Assembly (NCBI GenBank): GCA_002336485.1
Contig: DDCZ01000034.1
Location: 51,707 to 115,706 of the forward strand
DNA: 64,000 nt
Reading direction: 5' to 3'
Source of the DNA: Flavobacteriales bacterium UBA1993
Lineage (GTDB): Bacteria > Bacteroidota > Bacteroidia > Flavobacteriales_G > Salibacteraceae
Shown here: piece by piece, positions 51,253 to 60,185 of the stretch
Layout of the letters: each line of letters starts with the position of its first letter
Numbering within the stretch: position 1 is the first letter of the stretch
Notes under the pieces: model-generated
Told to the model about the DNA's origin: nothing
The model's input: the letters and a program-made list of their open reading frames with translations, nothing else
Database searches by the model: none
Position numbers and translations under genes: made by a program

Positions 51253-52371
51253 TTAATGATGATCCTCAACAGCTTGTCCAAAATAGATAGCGCTTAACAG
51301 AGTAAATACGTAGGCCTGTAAAAAAGCAACTAAGAGCTCAAGCGAAAGCATGAACACGCTGAATAATACAGACCCAACACTTACGCCATATGCGACACCT
51401 GCTCCAGATGTACCGTAGAATATGAAGATCAGTCCGGTGAACGATAAAATAATGATGTGACCGGCAGTTATGTTCGCGAAAAGTCGCAACATAAGAACGA
51501 TCGGCTTGGAGATAACTCCAATAATTTCAATTGGCCACATGATTGGAAGCAACCATGCTGGCACGCCAGGAGGCAATACAATGTGCATCCAGTATCCCTT
51601 GTTTCCATTTATTGTGGTTATAACGAATGTGAAAAGCGCCAAGATCATTGTAACTGCAATGTTGCCCGTTACGTTGAGGCCACCAATAAAAGGAATAAGA
51701 CCTAAGAGGTTTCCGATCCAAATAAAGAAGAATACGGAAAGCAAGAAAGGCATGAATTTTTGATACCCAGTTCCAATCGATGGCTTCGCGACTTCGTCAC
51801 GTATAAATAGAATGAACGGCTCTAGTATTGATTGTGAACCCTTCGGCGCACTGGTTCTTCCTATACCCTTCGTATACGAACGGGCAATAGATAGGAAAAG
51901 GCTAAACATTATAAGAAGGATGACAAAAACACCGACAACGTTTTTTGTAATTGAAAAGTCAAGGAAGGAATGCTTGTTAACACCCCAGCCAGCGTGCGCT
52001 AGTTCATCTCCGTTGGCGCTTATTTGTGTGATGTGTCCGTGATTATATGCGTATGTGTTGTTCGTGCTCGCACTCGAATAAGTCAAGTTAGGCTCGTGCG
52101 CTTCGTCAATGAATTGACCATAGCTAAATACGTCAAGGCCGTTTTCTGTGTATAGTATGATTGGAAGCGGAAAGCCGATGCCGTCAGCGATGTGAATTTC
52201 ATTAGCATCAAGCACGTGGTGCATGATCATTTCACCTGCGTTAAAGCCGCCGTCGTGGCTGGCGGAATCGGCATGATCGTTCGCCGAAATGGTGAAAACC
52301 GTGAAGACTTGCGCAATCACTATTAAAAATGTGCGCTGAATGACTGTCTTAAACCCCTTGAATTCTAGCAT
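51253..52371 (-). CDS. atpB: ATP synthase F0 subunit a
   Basis: Stator channel subunit with the essential Arg in the MLRLFANITAGHIII segment. It carries an N-terminal extension of about 135 residues with its own signal-like hydrophobic start and many His, Asp and Asn before the first channel helix near residue 145; I recall that such extensions are common in Bacteroidota AtpB. I start it at the ATG at 52371; a GTG three codons upstream (52380) is also possible. TACTTTTG at 52407-52414 is the candidate promoter. Confidence 0.95.
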   Translation of the reverse strand: MLEFKGFKTVIQRTFLIVIAQVFTVFTISANDHADSASHDGGFNAGEMIMHHVLDANEIHIADGIGFPLPIILYTENGLDVFSYGQFIDEAHEPNLTYSSASTNNTYAYNHGHITQISANGDELAHAGWGVNKHSFLDFSITKNVVGVFVILLIMFSLFLSIARSYTKGIGRTSAPKGSQSILEPFILFIRDEVAKPSIGTGYQKFMPFLLSVFFFIWIGNLLGLIPFIGGLNVTGNIAVTMILALFTFVITTINGNKGYWMHIVLPPGVPAWLLPIMWPIEIIGVISKPIVLMLRLFANITAGHIIILSFTGLIFIFYGTSGAGVAYGVSVGSVLFSVFMLSLELLVAFLQAYVFTLLSAIYFGQAVEDHH

Positions 52372-52406
52372 TTTTTCCACTTAGAATGTGCTCTCAAAAT
52401 CTGCCG

Positions 52407-52414
52407 CAAAAGTA
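52407..52414 (-). promoter_or_regulatory. Candidate -7 box in front of atpB
   Basis: On the minus strand TACTTTTG, an exact TAnnTTTG match, 35 bases before the atpB ATG. It could give the F0F1 genes a promoter separate from the upstream bactofilin/AtpZ genes. Confidence 0.45.
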
Positions 52415-52445
52415 GAAGAATGTAATACAGAAAGAAAACTTTCTC

Positions 52446-52805
52446 TTAGTTTTTTAAATGTCTAAGTAATCGAACGATTTCAAAGGCTGTAAATGAGAAA
52501 TACAATCCCAAAAAACTGCCCGCAAAAGGTTTCAAATATTCTGGGTCATAAAGGCCATAGAGCAGTAGTGTAAACAAGCTTAGCATTAGTTTGCCTCCGC
52601 TAAATCCCATGTAATAATTTACGAATCGCTTTGGGTTTTTCTCTCTTGTTAATACAAGGTCAAAAAGTAAGTGCAGACCTATCATGAATGCGTAAAGCAC
52701 AAAGATTATTGGACGAAATTCGACATCGAGCAGGTGAAAAACGCCGAAATGTATGCCAAAAATGATCAAGGCAAAAGCGCTTAGGTATGAGATAGATCTT
52801 ATCAT
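52446..52805 (-). CDS. Small membrane protein next to ATP synthase, unknown function
   Basis: A 119-residue protein with four hydrophobic segments (about 5-25, 30-50, 70-88, 95-112). Its place between the AtpZ-like gene and atpB fits the AtpI-type small proteins often found ahead of F0F1 operons, but I do not see a strict AtpI signature. It overlaps the upstream AtpZ-like gene by four bases. Possible assembly factor by context only. Confidence 0.7.
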   Translation of the reverse strand: MIRSISYLSAFALIIFGIHFGVFHLLDVEFRPIIFVLYAFMIGLHLLFDLVLTREKNPKRFVNYYMGFSGGKLMLSLFTLLLYGLYDPEYLKPFAGSFLGLYFSFTAFEIVRLLRHLKN

Positions 52806-53017
52806 TTATTCAAATCGCGAATCATGGAGTAAATTGCTAGAAAGGAGCCTAAAAGTGCTCCGATTAACGTAAAGGCAGGAAAGTCTAAATCGGTGAGTTG
52901 ATCTGAATATTTTCCAGAGAATGTGAACACTAGAATGATGGCCATCATTTTGGTGGCCATCGAGGTATACTTGTAAAAACTGCTAGGCTGTTTTTTCTTC
53001 AAGACCTTTGCGCTCAT
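52802..53017 (-). CDS. AtpZ/AtpI-like small membrane protein
   Basis: About 71 residues from the ATG at 53017, two membrane helices (about 20-38 and 48-66: MMAIILVFTFSGKYSDQL, TLIGALLGSFLAIYSMIRDL), matching the AtpZ/AtpI pattern of short proteins upstream of F0F1 genes, proposed to aid c-ring assembly or Mg2+/Ca2+ supply. It overlaps the bactofilin stop by 35 bases and the next gene by four. A longer frame to 53083 lies entirely inside the bactofilin gene. Confidence 0.75.
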   Translation of the reverse strand: MSAKVLKKKQPSSFYKYTSMATKMMAIILVFTFSGKYSDQLTDLDFPAFTLIGALLGSFLAIYSMIRDLNK

Positions 53018-53390
53018 CACGACTGAGTTCTTTAACGACACCTCCCATACTGCAAGTTCCGGTAAACGTTGCGCCCGGCTCAATGGCTAGTTTTCCTACT
53101 GTAATTTCTCCATGGAGCTTAGCAGAGGCTTGCAATTGCAACAAGTCTTTCACGATTAACTTAGCCTTAACCTCACCGCTAACATTGGCGGAAGTGCAGC
53201 TAATAGAACCTTCAATCCGGCCAGTTGGGCCAACGACAACTTTCCCTGTAGACTCAACAGATCCTATGAGTGTTCCGTCAACACGAAGCACGCCTTCGGT
53301 CTTAATATCACCTTGTATATGTGTTCCTTTCGCAATCTGGTTATGAGCACCAAATTCGTTGTCTTGATTCTTATTGCTTTTACTAATCAT
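52983..53390 (-). CDS. Bactofilin-family polymer-forming protein
   Basis: Bactofilin, 135 aa: a central right-handed beta-helix (about 20-115) with repeats such as GDIKTEGVLRVDGTLIGSVESTG and GRIEGSISCTSANVSGEVKAK, flanked by short disordered tails. Bactofilins polymerise without nucleotide and scaffold membrane or wall enzymes. Its place directly upstream of AtpZ-like/atpB, with overlap, is noteworthy but may reflect conserved Bacteroidota order. TACATTTG 16 bases upstream is the promoter candidate. Confidence 0.88.
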   Translation of the reverse strand: MISKSNKNQDNEFGAHNQIAKGTHIQGDIKTEGVLRVDGTLIGSVESTGKVVVGPTGRIEGSISCTSANVSGEVKAKLIVKDLLQLQASAKLHGEITVGKLAIEPGATFTGTCSMGGVVKELSRDERKGLEEKTA

Positions 53391-53406
53391 TGATAAGGAT
53401 TTGAAG

Positions 53407-53414
53407 CAAATGTA
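53407..53414 (-). promoter_or_regulatory. Candidate -7 box of the bactofilin/atp cluster
   Basis: On the minus strand TACATTTG, an exact TAnnTTTG match, separated from the bactofilin ATG by exactly 16 bases, as at rpiB and ferritin. Confidence 0.5.
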
Positions 53415-53443
53415 GAATTATCATTTTGCTTGTTTATTCTCCA

Positions 53444-56074
53444 CTACTCCGAGGCCACATAATTTTCGGTAAAAAAGGCGAGGTAGGCATCTACAAATTG
53501 ATCCTTGTAAAACTTCGCATAATTATCGAACGAAATGGCGAAATATGGATACCCGTGGTTGGTGATACGATCCGTGTCCGAACCAGCGTTGCTAAACGTA
53601 TTATAATAGTTCAGCGCCTGGGCTGCAAAGCCAACTTTAGATACCACAACCATGGCCAACCCATCCTTGATTGGAATAAGTGAGGTTTTAAAACCCTTGG
53701 TTCCAAAATACTTTCGATTAAAATCTGAAACCGCGGATTGAAGCTTGGTGTGGTCTGCTGTATCAGGTATAATTATTACGAAGTTGTGTTGAGCCCCGAT
53801 GTCATAAGTGTACTGCTTTTTCTTTTCTTCTATCGACTCCTCCATCGCCTTCTCTTCAGTCTCTTTGATCGTTTCGATCTCTTTTCCGTTTTTGAAGTAA
53901 GCTAGAATTTTTCGCGCCTCTTCTCCTTCTTCGAGACTGCCATATACCCGCGCAACTGCCTCTAGCTCAGAAATCATACGCGCCTCGCCATCTATGTGAC
54001 CTAAGCAAAGCGCCTCTAGTAACTTGAATTTCGGGAGGTAATCACTCTCAGGATATTCTTCAATCGCCTTTATCGCCATTCCGTAGCTCTTGGTATAGAA
54101 ACCCTGACGGAAATAAGTGTAGGATTTAGCGTAAACTTCCTCTAGCAGCGTTTCGGATGCCACTGACTCGGCTGCGTATTCAGGGTTTTCGATGACTTTA
54201 GCATAGTCGGTTTCTGGGTATTCGTCAATAATGAGCGCCTTGTAATAAGCGGTCTTCGGCTCATTACCGCGCTTTAAAAACATCAGATATAGTTGGTAAT
54301 ATGAGTTCGGGTGATACTTGGAAGAATCATATCGAGAGACGAGATCCTCGAATGTCTCAATAGCGAGGTCTTCGTCTTGCATTTGGTCTTTATAGACCAT
54401 TGCTAAGTCATATAATGCTTCAATAATAAGAGCGTTTGATCTAACCAGCTTCTCCTCCGTGTCCGGAACGGATTTCCAATAGAAATTGGGGTTTTTTGGG
54501 TCATTTGCACCCTCAGTAGTGTCGCTTTCCAGCTCTAAATCGTCATCACCGGCAAGTAAAAGCGGCGCCACCGATGTCTTATCTTTTCTTCGCCAGTCAT
54601 CCTCGTTCTTCCGATCGCGCCAAATTTTCTTGAATTCAGACGCGCCAAATCCTACTGCCGCGGGGTTATAGAAGTACCACTCTCCTTTTGTCTTTGTGAT
54701 GTTTCTGTTGATCTGGGTGTTTTGGTTGAATTTATTTGCTTGAGCTTGACTCTCTTCCAACTGTTTTTGACGTTTCGCGTCGATCTCTGCTTGAATTAAA
54801 TCTTCAATCATGATATCGATAATCCGCTCTTGTTCCTTCTTAGGTTTTCCTGCAAACACCTGGAGGCTGTCTTCTCGATCGATGATGGTGATATCCCGCA
54901 TCATTTGTGTCAAGTTATTTGCGGTGGCAAGTATTTGATCGTATTCAGGATGTTCTGGGCTGAGAAATGCTACGGTGCTATCGTAGTATGCTTGCGCAAC
55001 GATGTAGTTTTCTTTAGCGAAGTAAATTTCACCAAGTCGATAAAACGCCAATCCTTTGGTGTTTCCATTCTTTACGGATTTCTTAGTGGCTAGCTTCAAA
55101 TATTCGATTCCCTCAGGCTCGTCATCCTCCTTTAGTTCTAATTCGGCAAGGGCATAGTAAATCTGATCTTGGTATTCAATGTTCTTGTCGTCTTTGAGCA
55201 TTTTGAATAAGATCTTCCGAATTTCTTCAACGTTTCCAGCTGTAACGTCATACGCTAAAGCGCGATTGATCTTCGCGTAAAAAGACATCTCGTACTCGGG
55301 GTTCCGCTTAATGACTTCAGCATAGATATTACTGGAGGAGATACCATCACCCTGGATTCGAAGTAGTTGCGCCAGAATGAACATGCGCCTTGTTTTTTCG
55401 TCGCGATTTCTAGTAACAGCAATGGATTTTTGCAGCTGTTCAATCGCCTCTTCGTTTTTAGATTGTTGGAGATAAAAGTTCGCTTTAAATGCAAACAAGT
55501 CTCCCATGAGCTTTTCAGGAAAACCTTCTCCCTTATCCAACTTTCTCAATTCGTCGCCGGCACGTGTGTATTGTTCTTGGCTTGTATAGATACGCGCCAG
55601 CCAATAATGACTGAGTTGCTCAATCTTTGGGTCAGGGTATTTGCGCTTTGTAAAGTCAAAGATTTGTTTGGCTTGCGTGTATTCCTTTTTCAAATACTGT
55701 GCTTCACCCATTATGATCCAGGTGTCGTCAATCCACTTACAGTTCTCTTTGCCGCTGATGTCCATTGAGTGACGGTCCACGACCATAGATGTTTTCGTGA
55801 TCGCTCGCTCTAGCTGAGGGTACGTGGGCTGGGCAACTTCGTCTTTTTCAGCGATGAAGATGGGAAGGAGGGTTGTATAGTCATCTTGATAAGACTCTTT
55901 CATGGAGTTGTGCGCATCCTGCAGCGCTAGCCGGCCATTAAAGAATCCATTATATCGCGCGGTGAGATTGTGATACGATCGATTAACGATAGTGTTCTTT
56001 TCCTGTGAACACCCCGCTAAAACCACAATGGATACTAAGGGTAATATGAATTTGAACTTAGTCAAGTGAATCAA
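53444..56074 (-). CDS. sprE: SprE/PorW-like TPR lipoprotein of the type IX secretion system
   Basis: An 876-residue lipoprotein (lipobox VLAGC, Cys22) made mainly of TPR units with a Lys/Glu-rich middle. The start of the mature protein (NRSYHNLTARYNGFFNGR) is typical of SprE/PorW, which is required for T9SS secretion and gliding. The final about 100 residues form a separate compact domain (HNFVIIIPDTADH...). There is no ATG before the signal; TTG at 56074 or 56065 is the start, and TAAATTTG at 56086-56093 is the candidate -7 box. This is the second T9SS/gliding gene in the window, alongside four cargo proteins. Confidence 0.88.
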   Translation of the reverse strand: MIHLTKFKFILPLVSIVVLAGCSQEKNTIVNRSYHNLTARYNGFFNGRLALQDAHNSMKESYQDDYTTLLPIFIAEKDEVAQPTYPQLERAITKTSMVVDRHSMDISGKENCKWIDDTWIIMGEAQYLKKEYTQAKQIFDFTKRKYPDPKIEQLSHYWLARIYTSQEQYTRAGDELRKLDKGEGFPEKLMGDLFAFKANFYLQQSKNEEAIEQLQKSIAVTRNRDEKTRRMFILAQLLRIQGDGISSSNIYAEVIKRNPEYEMSFYAKINRALAYDVTAGNVEEIRKILFKMLKDDKNIEYQDQIYYALAELELKEDDEPEGIEYLKLATKKSVKNGNTKGLAFYRLGEIYFAKENYIVAQAYYDSTVAFLSPEHPEYDQILATANNLTQMMRDITIIDREDSLQVFAGKPKKEQERIIDIMIEDLIQAEIDAKRQKQLEESQAQANKFNQNTQINRNITKTKGEWYFYNPAAVGFGASEFKKIWRDRKNEDDWRRKDKTSVAPLLLAGDDDLELESDTTEGANDPKNPNFYWKSVPDTEEKLVRSNALIIEALYDLAMVYKDQMQDEDLAIETFEDLVSRYDSSKYHPNSYYQLYLMFLKRGNEPKTAYYKALIIDEYPETDYAKVIENPEYAAESVASETLLEEVYAKSYTYFRQGFYTKSYGMAIKAIEEYPESDYLPKFKLLEALCLGHIDGEARMISELEAVARVYGSLEEGEEARKILAYFKNGKEIETIKETEEKAMEESIEEKKKQYTYDIGAQHNFVIIIPDTADHTKLQSAVSDFNRKYFGTKGFKTSLIPIKDGLAMVVVSKVGFAAQALNYYNTFSNAGSDTDRITNHGYPYFAISFDNYAKFYKDQFVDAYLAFFTENYVASE

Positions 56075-56085
56075 ATATTCGCGGG

Positions 56086-56093
56086 CAAATTTA
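56086..56093 (-). promoter_or_regulatory. Candidate -7 box of sprE
   Basis: On the minus strand TAAATTTG, an exact TAnnTTTG match, 11 bases before the TTG at 56074 (20 before the one at 56065). Confidence 0.45.
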
Positions 56094-56166
56094 CCTTTAA
56101 TAGAGAGTCTGAACCTGCGAACGCTAATAGAAAGAATATATTGGGAATTCAGTTTGAAAATTCGTG

Positions 56167-56174
56167 TAGGTTTG
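56167..56174 (+). promoter_or_regulatory. Candidate -7 box of the M23 peptidase gene
   Basis: TAGGTTTG, an exact TAnnTTTG match, 11 bases before the ATG at 56186. It supports that start rather than one at 56066. Confidence 0.45.
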
Positions 56175-56185
56175 AAGTGCGCGTC

Positions 56186-57061
56186 ATGGCTAAGAAATCA
56201 GAAAAACAAGAGAAAAAGAAGTTGATAAAACGGCTTCGAAACCATTATAAAATGGTCATCCTGAACATCGATACGTTCGAGGAACGGTTTTCATTGCTCT
56301 TGACTCCAATGAATGTGCTTGTTATAGGTGGAATTGGTTTAATAGCAATTATCGCGGTTACATTTTTACTGCTAGGCTGGACACCGTTAAGGTTTTACCT
56401 TCCCAATTATGCGGACGAAATTCGAGTTAAGAAGCTTGCGGTTGAAGCTTCGCTTAAAGCGGATTCAATGGAAGTGGCTCTGGCTCAGCGAGACGTGTTT
56501 ATTCGAAACATGCAGCACGTGGTTGATGGATCTGTGGGATCAGTGAACCTTGATACTAACCCAGGTACTCCATTGGAGCTGCAGCCGGTCACATATGAAC
56601 GAAGCGATGAAGATTCCATGCTTCGAGAAGAGATTGAAAATGAGGACCTCGTTAACCTCAACCCTAAGTTCAATAGAGACAATGAGTCTTCATATTTGCT
56701 ATTCCCACCGATAAAAGGAGTCGTAACGGATCGTTTTAACCCTCAAAAGGACCACTTCGGAATCGACATCGCCGCCCCGAAAGATGAACCAATCAAGGCG
56801 GTAGACGATGGAACGATAATCATCGCTACATATACTGCTGAAACAGGATATATCATTCAAATTCAGCATGATAATGACCTCCTATCTGTTTACAAGCATA
56901 ATTCGGTACTCTTAAAAAAGCAAGGAACGCAGGTGAGGGCTGGGGAGGCCATCGCTATCGTGGGCGAAACAGGTGAATTCTCAACAGGCCCACACTTACA
57001 TTTTGAAATGTGGCGAAATGGAGTGGCCCTAAATCCGGAAAGTTTCTTTTCGTTCGAATAA
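56186..57061 (+). CDS. Membrane-anchored M23 peptidoglycan endopeptidase
   Basis: A 291-residue protein. A basic N-terminus, one transmembrane helix (about 42-64) and a coiled segment precede the M23/LytM domain (about 180-291). Zinc-site motifs are intact: HFGIDIAAP (HxxxD) and HLHFE (HxH), so it should be an active metalloendopeptidase cutting peptide cross-bridges in the periplasm. The ATG at 56186 is chosen because the upstream 40 residues have no family match and overlap the divergent sprE. Its stop overlaps the rnhA start as TAATG. Confidence 0.9.
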   Translation: MAKKSEKQEKKKLIKRLRNHYKMVILNIDTFEERFSLLLTPMNVLVIGGIGLIAIIAVTFLLLGWTPLRFYLPNYADEIRVKKLAVEASLKADSMEVALAQRDVFIRNMQHVVDGSVGSVNLDTNPGTPLELQPVTYERSDEDSMLREEIENEDLVNLNPKFNRDNESSYLLFPPIKGVVTDRFNPQKDHFGIDIAAPKDEPIKAVDDGTIIIATYTAETGYIIQIQHDNDLLSVYKHNSVLLKKQGTQVRAGEAIAIVGETGEFSTGPHLHFEMWRNGVALNPESFFSFE

Positions 57062-57531
57062 TGGCGGAGATCGTAGTATATACGGATGGCTCGTCAAGAG
57101 GTAACCCGGGGCCTGGAGGTTATGGAACTGTCTTAATGTCTGGGAAACACCGAAAGGAATTGAGCCAGGGCTTTCGACATACCACCAACAATCGAATGGA
57201 ATTACTCGGTGTGATAGCAGCGCTAGAGGCGATAAAGAATGGGGGAAATAATGTTCTTGTCTATTCTGATAGTAAATACGTGGTTGATGCCGTAGAGAAA
57301 AAATGGGTTTTTGGTTGGGAGAAAAAGGGGTTTAACGGAAAGAAGAACCCAGATTTGTGGCAACGATTTCTTAAGGTTTATCCAAAAAATAATGTCCGCT
57401 TTAAATGGGTCAAAGGTCACGATGGTAACACGTTTAATGAGCGTTGCGACACACTGGCTGTTGACGCTGCACTTGGAGGAAACTTAAAGAGCGATCTGTA
57501 TTTTGAAAAGGAGAATGGTTACCCTAGTTAA
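57061..57531 (+). CDS. rnhA: Ribonuclease HI
   Basis: Cleaves RNA in RNA-DNA hybrids. 156 aa with catalytic residues Asp9 (YTDGSSRGNPGPGG), Glu47 (NRMELL), Asp70 (YSDSKYV) and Asp130 (NERCDTLA), and the assisting His120 in KGHDG. The ATG at 57061 overlaps the M23 stop (TAATG), so translation may be coupled. The last eight bases overlap the convergent M1 peptidase gene. Confidence 0.96.
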   Translation: MAEIVVYTDGSSRGNPGPGGYGTVLMSGKHRKELSQGFRHTTNNRMELLGVIAALEAIKNGGNNVLVYSDSKYVVDAVEKKWVFGWEKKGFNGKKNPDLWQRFLKVYPKNNVRFKWVKGHDGNTFNERCDTLAVDAALGGNLKSDLYFEKENGYPS

Positions 57532-60142
57532 AGGGAGACTTTTTTTCCTCATGCGTCGATCGTAGGCGTGATAGGTCTACGGAAAGTTTGGATTTTTTCA
57601 TCCTTAATTCAGATATATGCTCCAACTCTTCAAGCGAAAGATCCGACGCTGACTCCAACCGTTCAATTTCTTGTGCCAAAAACGTGGCGTATGCCTCAAG
57701 CCCGTTTATTTCGGCGCCACTTGACCACCAAGATTGTTTCGTGGCGCTTGCGCTATGCAGGGTTTCCGCAAATGTTTCAAAGACCTCTTCCGAATTTAGA
57801 TTTTGAGCAAATGTGGTAAAGTCATTACCGATAAGAAATAGGTCGAAACCCGTGGATTCGTTATACGCACGTTGAAAAAACTGCAACTGGCTCACGTTTG
57901 GACACGACGCATAAACACGAGAAACCCATGAGGGTATTCCGCCTCGCTTTTCTTCCTCAAGCGACTTTACATGCTCTTGCGCATAACAAGGATCTCTATT
58001 TAGGAGGATTGAGAGACACGTCCGAATAACCGAATAGGACGAATCCTTAAGGCCATATGCATATAGAATATTGAAGTTCTCTTGGCCTCCTGATAAACTG
58101 TCAAGCGCGCTATATGCAGCAGCTCGAACCCCGGAGTTGTTGTCAAGTTGGGTGGTTTCGATTAAGACGGCTTTAACCGACTCGTTCCATGTGTGGCCCA
58201 AGCTAATTAAGTTTAGTCCGTAGCTTCTGGTTAGCCAAAACGGGTCATCCAATAATCGAGCGCCTTGTGCAATAGCAAATTCTTTGTCGCTCTCTAAAAG
58301 ATGAATGAGCGCTCGTTCCTTAAGGATAAAAGATGGTCCCGAAACCAATTGTTGCTTCCATACATCCAAGGGCTTTGTTTCTTCAAACTCCCACAAAAGA
58401 TCCCCGTGAGGGTCAACGGAATACCAGAGTTCGTTTGGTTCAAGCTCAATAGAAAACGTGTCAAGCCTTTGGTCTAGCCAAAAGGTCAGTATACGAGACA
58501 CTCCGTTTTTATCATAAACCTCGACAGGTATATGCATTAGAAATGTCTGCCATGTTTCAGGTTGATTCTGGGCGAAAACAACCTCTACGCGGTTTTCAGA
58601 TTGGGTGCAGAAGACTGCTACTTGTGGGTGACCTTCTTGCTCAAACCACTGATCAAAAAACCAACGCATGCTTCTTCCACTCACGTGTTCCACAGATCGG
58701 CGAAAATCATCCAACTCAACGGATTGAAACTCATTTTGTACTAGGTAATGGTTTAGTGCCTGAAAAAAGATTGAATCTCCCAGTTCGAGTCGCAAAAGGT
58801 GTAATACACGACCACCTTTTTGGTACGTATGACTATCGAATATGTCGTCGGGAGAATTGTAGTGATTTCGTATTAGGCTTTTTGGACTATAGGAAGCTTC
58901 GGATAAGTACGCTTTCAAATCTGCTTGAAAGTGATAACGAGCCGCCTCCAGTCCATATTTGTGTTCCTTCCACAGGTATTCACCGTAGGTTGCAAAACCC
59001 TCGTTCAAGGTTAATTGAGACCAGGACTCGCAAGTAACAAGGTCGCCAAACCAGTGATGAAATAATTCATGAGCAATCACATCTTCATGCGATTCATCCA
59101 GCAATTCTCGATCGGTAAGCTGAACAAAGTCTCCATGGATTACCGCCGAAGTGTTCTCCATTGCACCGGAAACAAAATCCTTGACAACAACTTGATGGTA
59201 TTTATCCCAGGGGTATGCGTAGTCTAGTATTGTCGAATAAAACTCCAACATTTCTGGAGTGTTTCCGAAAATACTCTTCGCAGAAGGGGCGTACTCTGGG
59301 TCGAGGTAATACCATACGTCTTTTTCGCGCCACGAGTCTTTCACTAGAGAAAATTCACCTATTGCCAGCATAACTAAATAGTTTGCGTGGGGCAAGGCCT
59401 GTTTCCAGTAATCGGTTCTTGTTCCATCAGGATGCACTTCTGAATAGATCAGCTTGCCGTTTGAGATGGTGTGGTATTCACTTTTTACGGTAAGAAAAAT
59501 GTCTTGAGTAAACTTTTCATGAGGATAATCTACTGAGGGAAACCATGCAGAATTACATTCCGGCTCTCCCTGCGTCCAGATTTGTTGAGGTTTTCCTTGA
59601 ACTTCCCCCATTGGGTTAATGAAATAGAGACCTTGATTCGAAGTTATTGCGGTACCAGATCCCGCGTCAAGTTCACCAGGGGTCGCAACGTATTTTATTC
59701 GAACCGAATGCGTGTCTCCTTTTTCCAGTGGCCGTCGTGGTTGGATGACCAGTGTGCTTACGTCATAGCTGAAGTCTGGCGCGTATACTGTATCGGGAAG
59801 GATGTAGGTGATATCTCGAATTTCAAACCCTCTAGCGTTGAGTTTGATCTCGAATTGCGCCGTGTTGTACGCGCTCATATCGAGAGTCGCAACACCTATT
59901 ACCTGTTCTGTTTCCCAATTAAACTTTAGATCAAGTTCTATATGATGAATGTCTATTTCTTTGGGTGGAGGTATCTGATAGGTCGGCGGCACCTCAGCCA
60001 TGAAGTCGAGCTCCATCGTGTCTAGGATAATGGCTGTTTCTGGCGATTTCCCATTTTGCCCCAGCCTCAATAGATTACATGAATTAGATCCAATGGCAAG
60101 ACCAACGGCAACAATGTGTAATATTCGTGTGTTGAATACCAT
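57524..60142 (-). CDS. M1-family aminopeptidase
   Basis: Zinc metalloaminopeptidase, 872 aa, removing N-terminal residues from peptides. The exopeptidase signature GAMEN is at 326-330, the zinc site HELFH at 358-362, with the third ligand Glu381 (NEGFATY). The C-terminal 300 residues are helical, HEAT-like. A hydrophobic N-terminus ending in SNSC (residues 19-22) may be a lipoprotein signal although the lipobox is imperfect, so envelope location is probable. CATCTTTG at 60148-60155 lies five bases before the ATG. Confidence 0.92.
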   Translation of the reverse strand: MVFNTRILHIVAVGLAIGSNSCNLLRLGQNGKSPETAIILDTMELDFMAEVPPTYQIPPPKEIDIHHIELDLKFNWETEQVIGVATLDMSAYNTAQFEIKLNARGFEIRDITYILPDTVYAPDFSYDVSTLVIQPRRPLEKGDTHSVRIKYVATPGELDAGSGTAITSNQGLYFINPMGEVQGKPQQIWTQGEPECNSAWFPSVDYPHEKFTQDIFLTVKSEYHTISNGKLIYSEVHPDGTRTDYWKQALPHANYLVMLAIGEFSLVKDSWREKDVWYYLDPEYAPSAKSIFGNTPEMLEFYSTILDYAYPWDKYHQVVVKDFVSGAMENTSAVIHGDFVQLTDRELLDESHEDVIAHELFHHWFGDLVTCESWSQLTLNEGFATYGEYLWKEHKYGLEAARYHFQADLKAYLSEASYSPKSLIRNHYNSPDDIFDSHTYQKGGRVLHLLRLELGDSIFFQALNHYLVQNEFQSVELDDFRRSVEHVSGRSMRWFFDQWFEQEGHPQVAVFCTQSENRVEVVFAQNQPETWQTFLMHIPVEVYDKNGVSRILTFWLDQRLDTFSIELEPNELWYSVDPHGDLLWEFEETKPLDVWKQQLVSGPSFILKERALIHLLESDKEFAIAQGARLLDDPFWLTRSYGLNLISLGHTWNESVKAVLIETTQLDNNSGVRAAAYSALDSLSGGQENFNILYAYGLKDSSYSVIRTCLSILLNRDPCYAQEHVKSLEEEKRGGIPSWVSRVYASCPNVSQLQFFQRAYNESTGFDLFLIGNDFTTFAQNLNSEEVFETFAETLHSASATKQSWWSSGAEINGLEAYATFLAQEIERLESASDLSLEELEHISELRMKKSKLSVDLSRLRSTHEEKKSPFN

Positions 60143-60147
60143 GCGCC

Positions 60148-60155
60148 CAAAGATG
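60148..60155 (-). promoter_or_regulatory. -7-like box five bases before the M1 peptidase start
   Basis: On the minus strand CATCTTTG (first base off TAnnTTTG), ending five bases before the ATG at 60142. It is part of a compact divergent promoter with the box at 60174-60181. Confidence 0.35.
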
Positions 60156-60173
60156 TAGATTAAGGTCTAATTA

Positions 60174-60181
60174 TAACTTTG
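60174..60181 (+). promoter_or_regulatory. -7 box four bases before the biotin-carrier start
   Basis: TAACTTTG, an exact TAnnTTTG match, ending four bases before the ATG at 60186. A leaderless message is the likely consequence. Confidence 0.55.
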
Positions 60182-60185
60182 TCAA

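Noticed and set aside
56066..56185. Forty-residue N-terminal extension of the M23 peptidase
   Set aside because: It overlaps the sprE promoter and start and has no family character; a TAGGTTTG box lies just upstream of the ATG at 56186.
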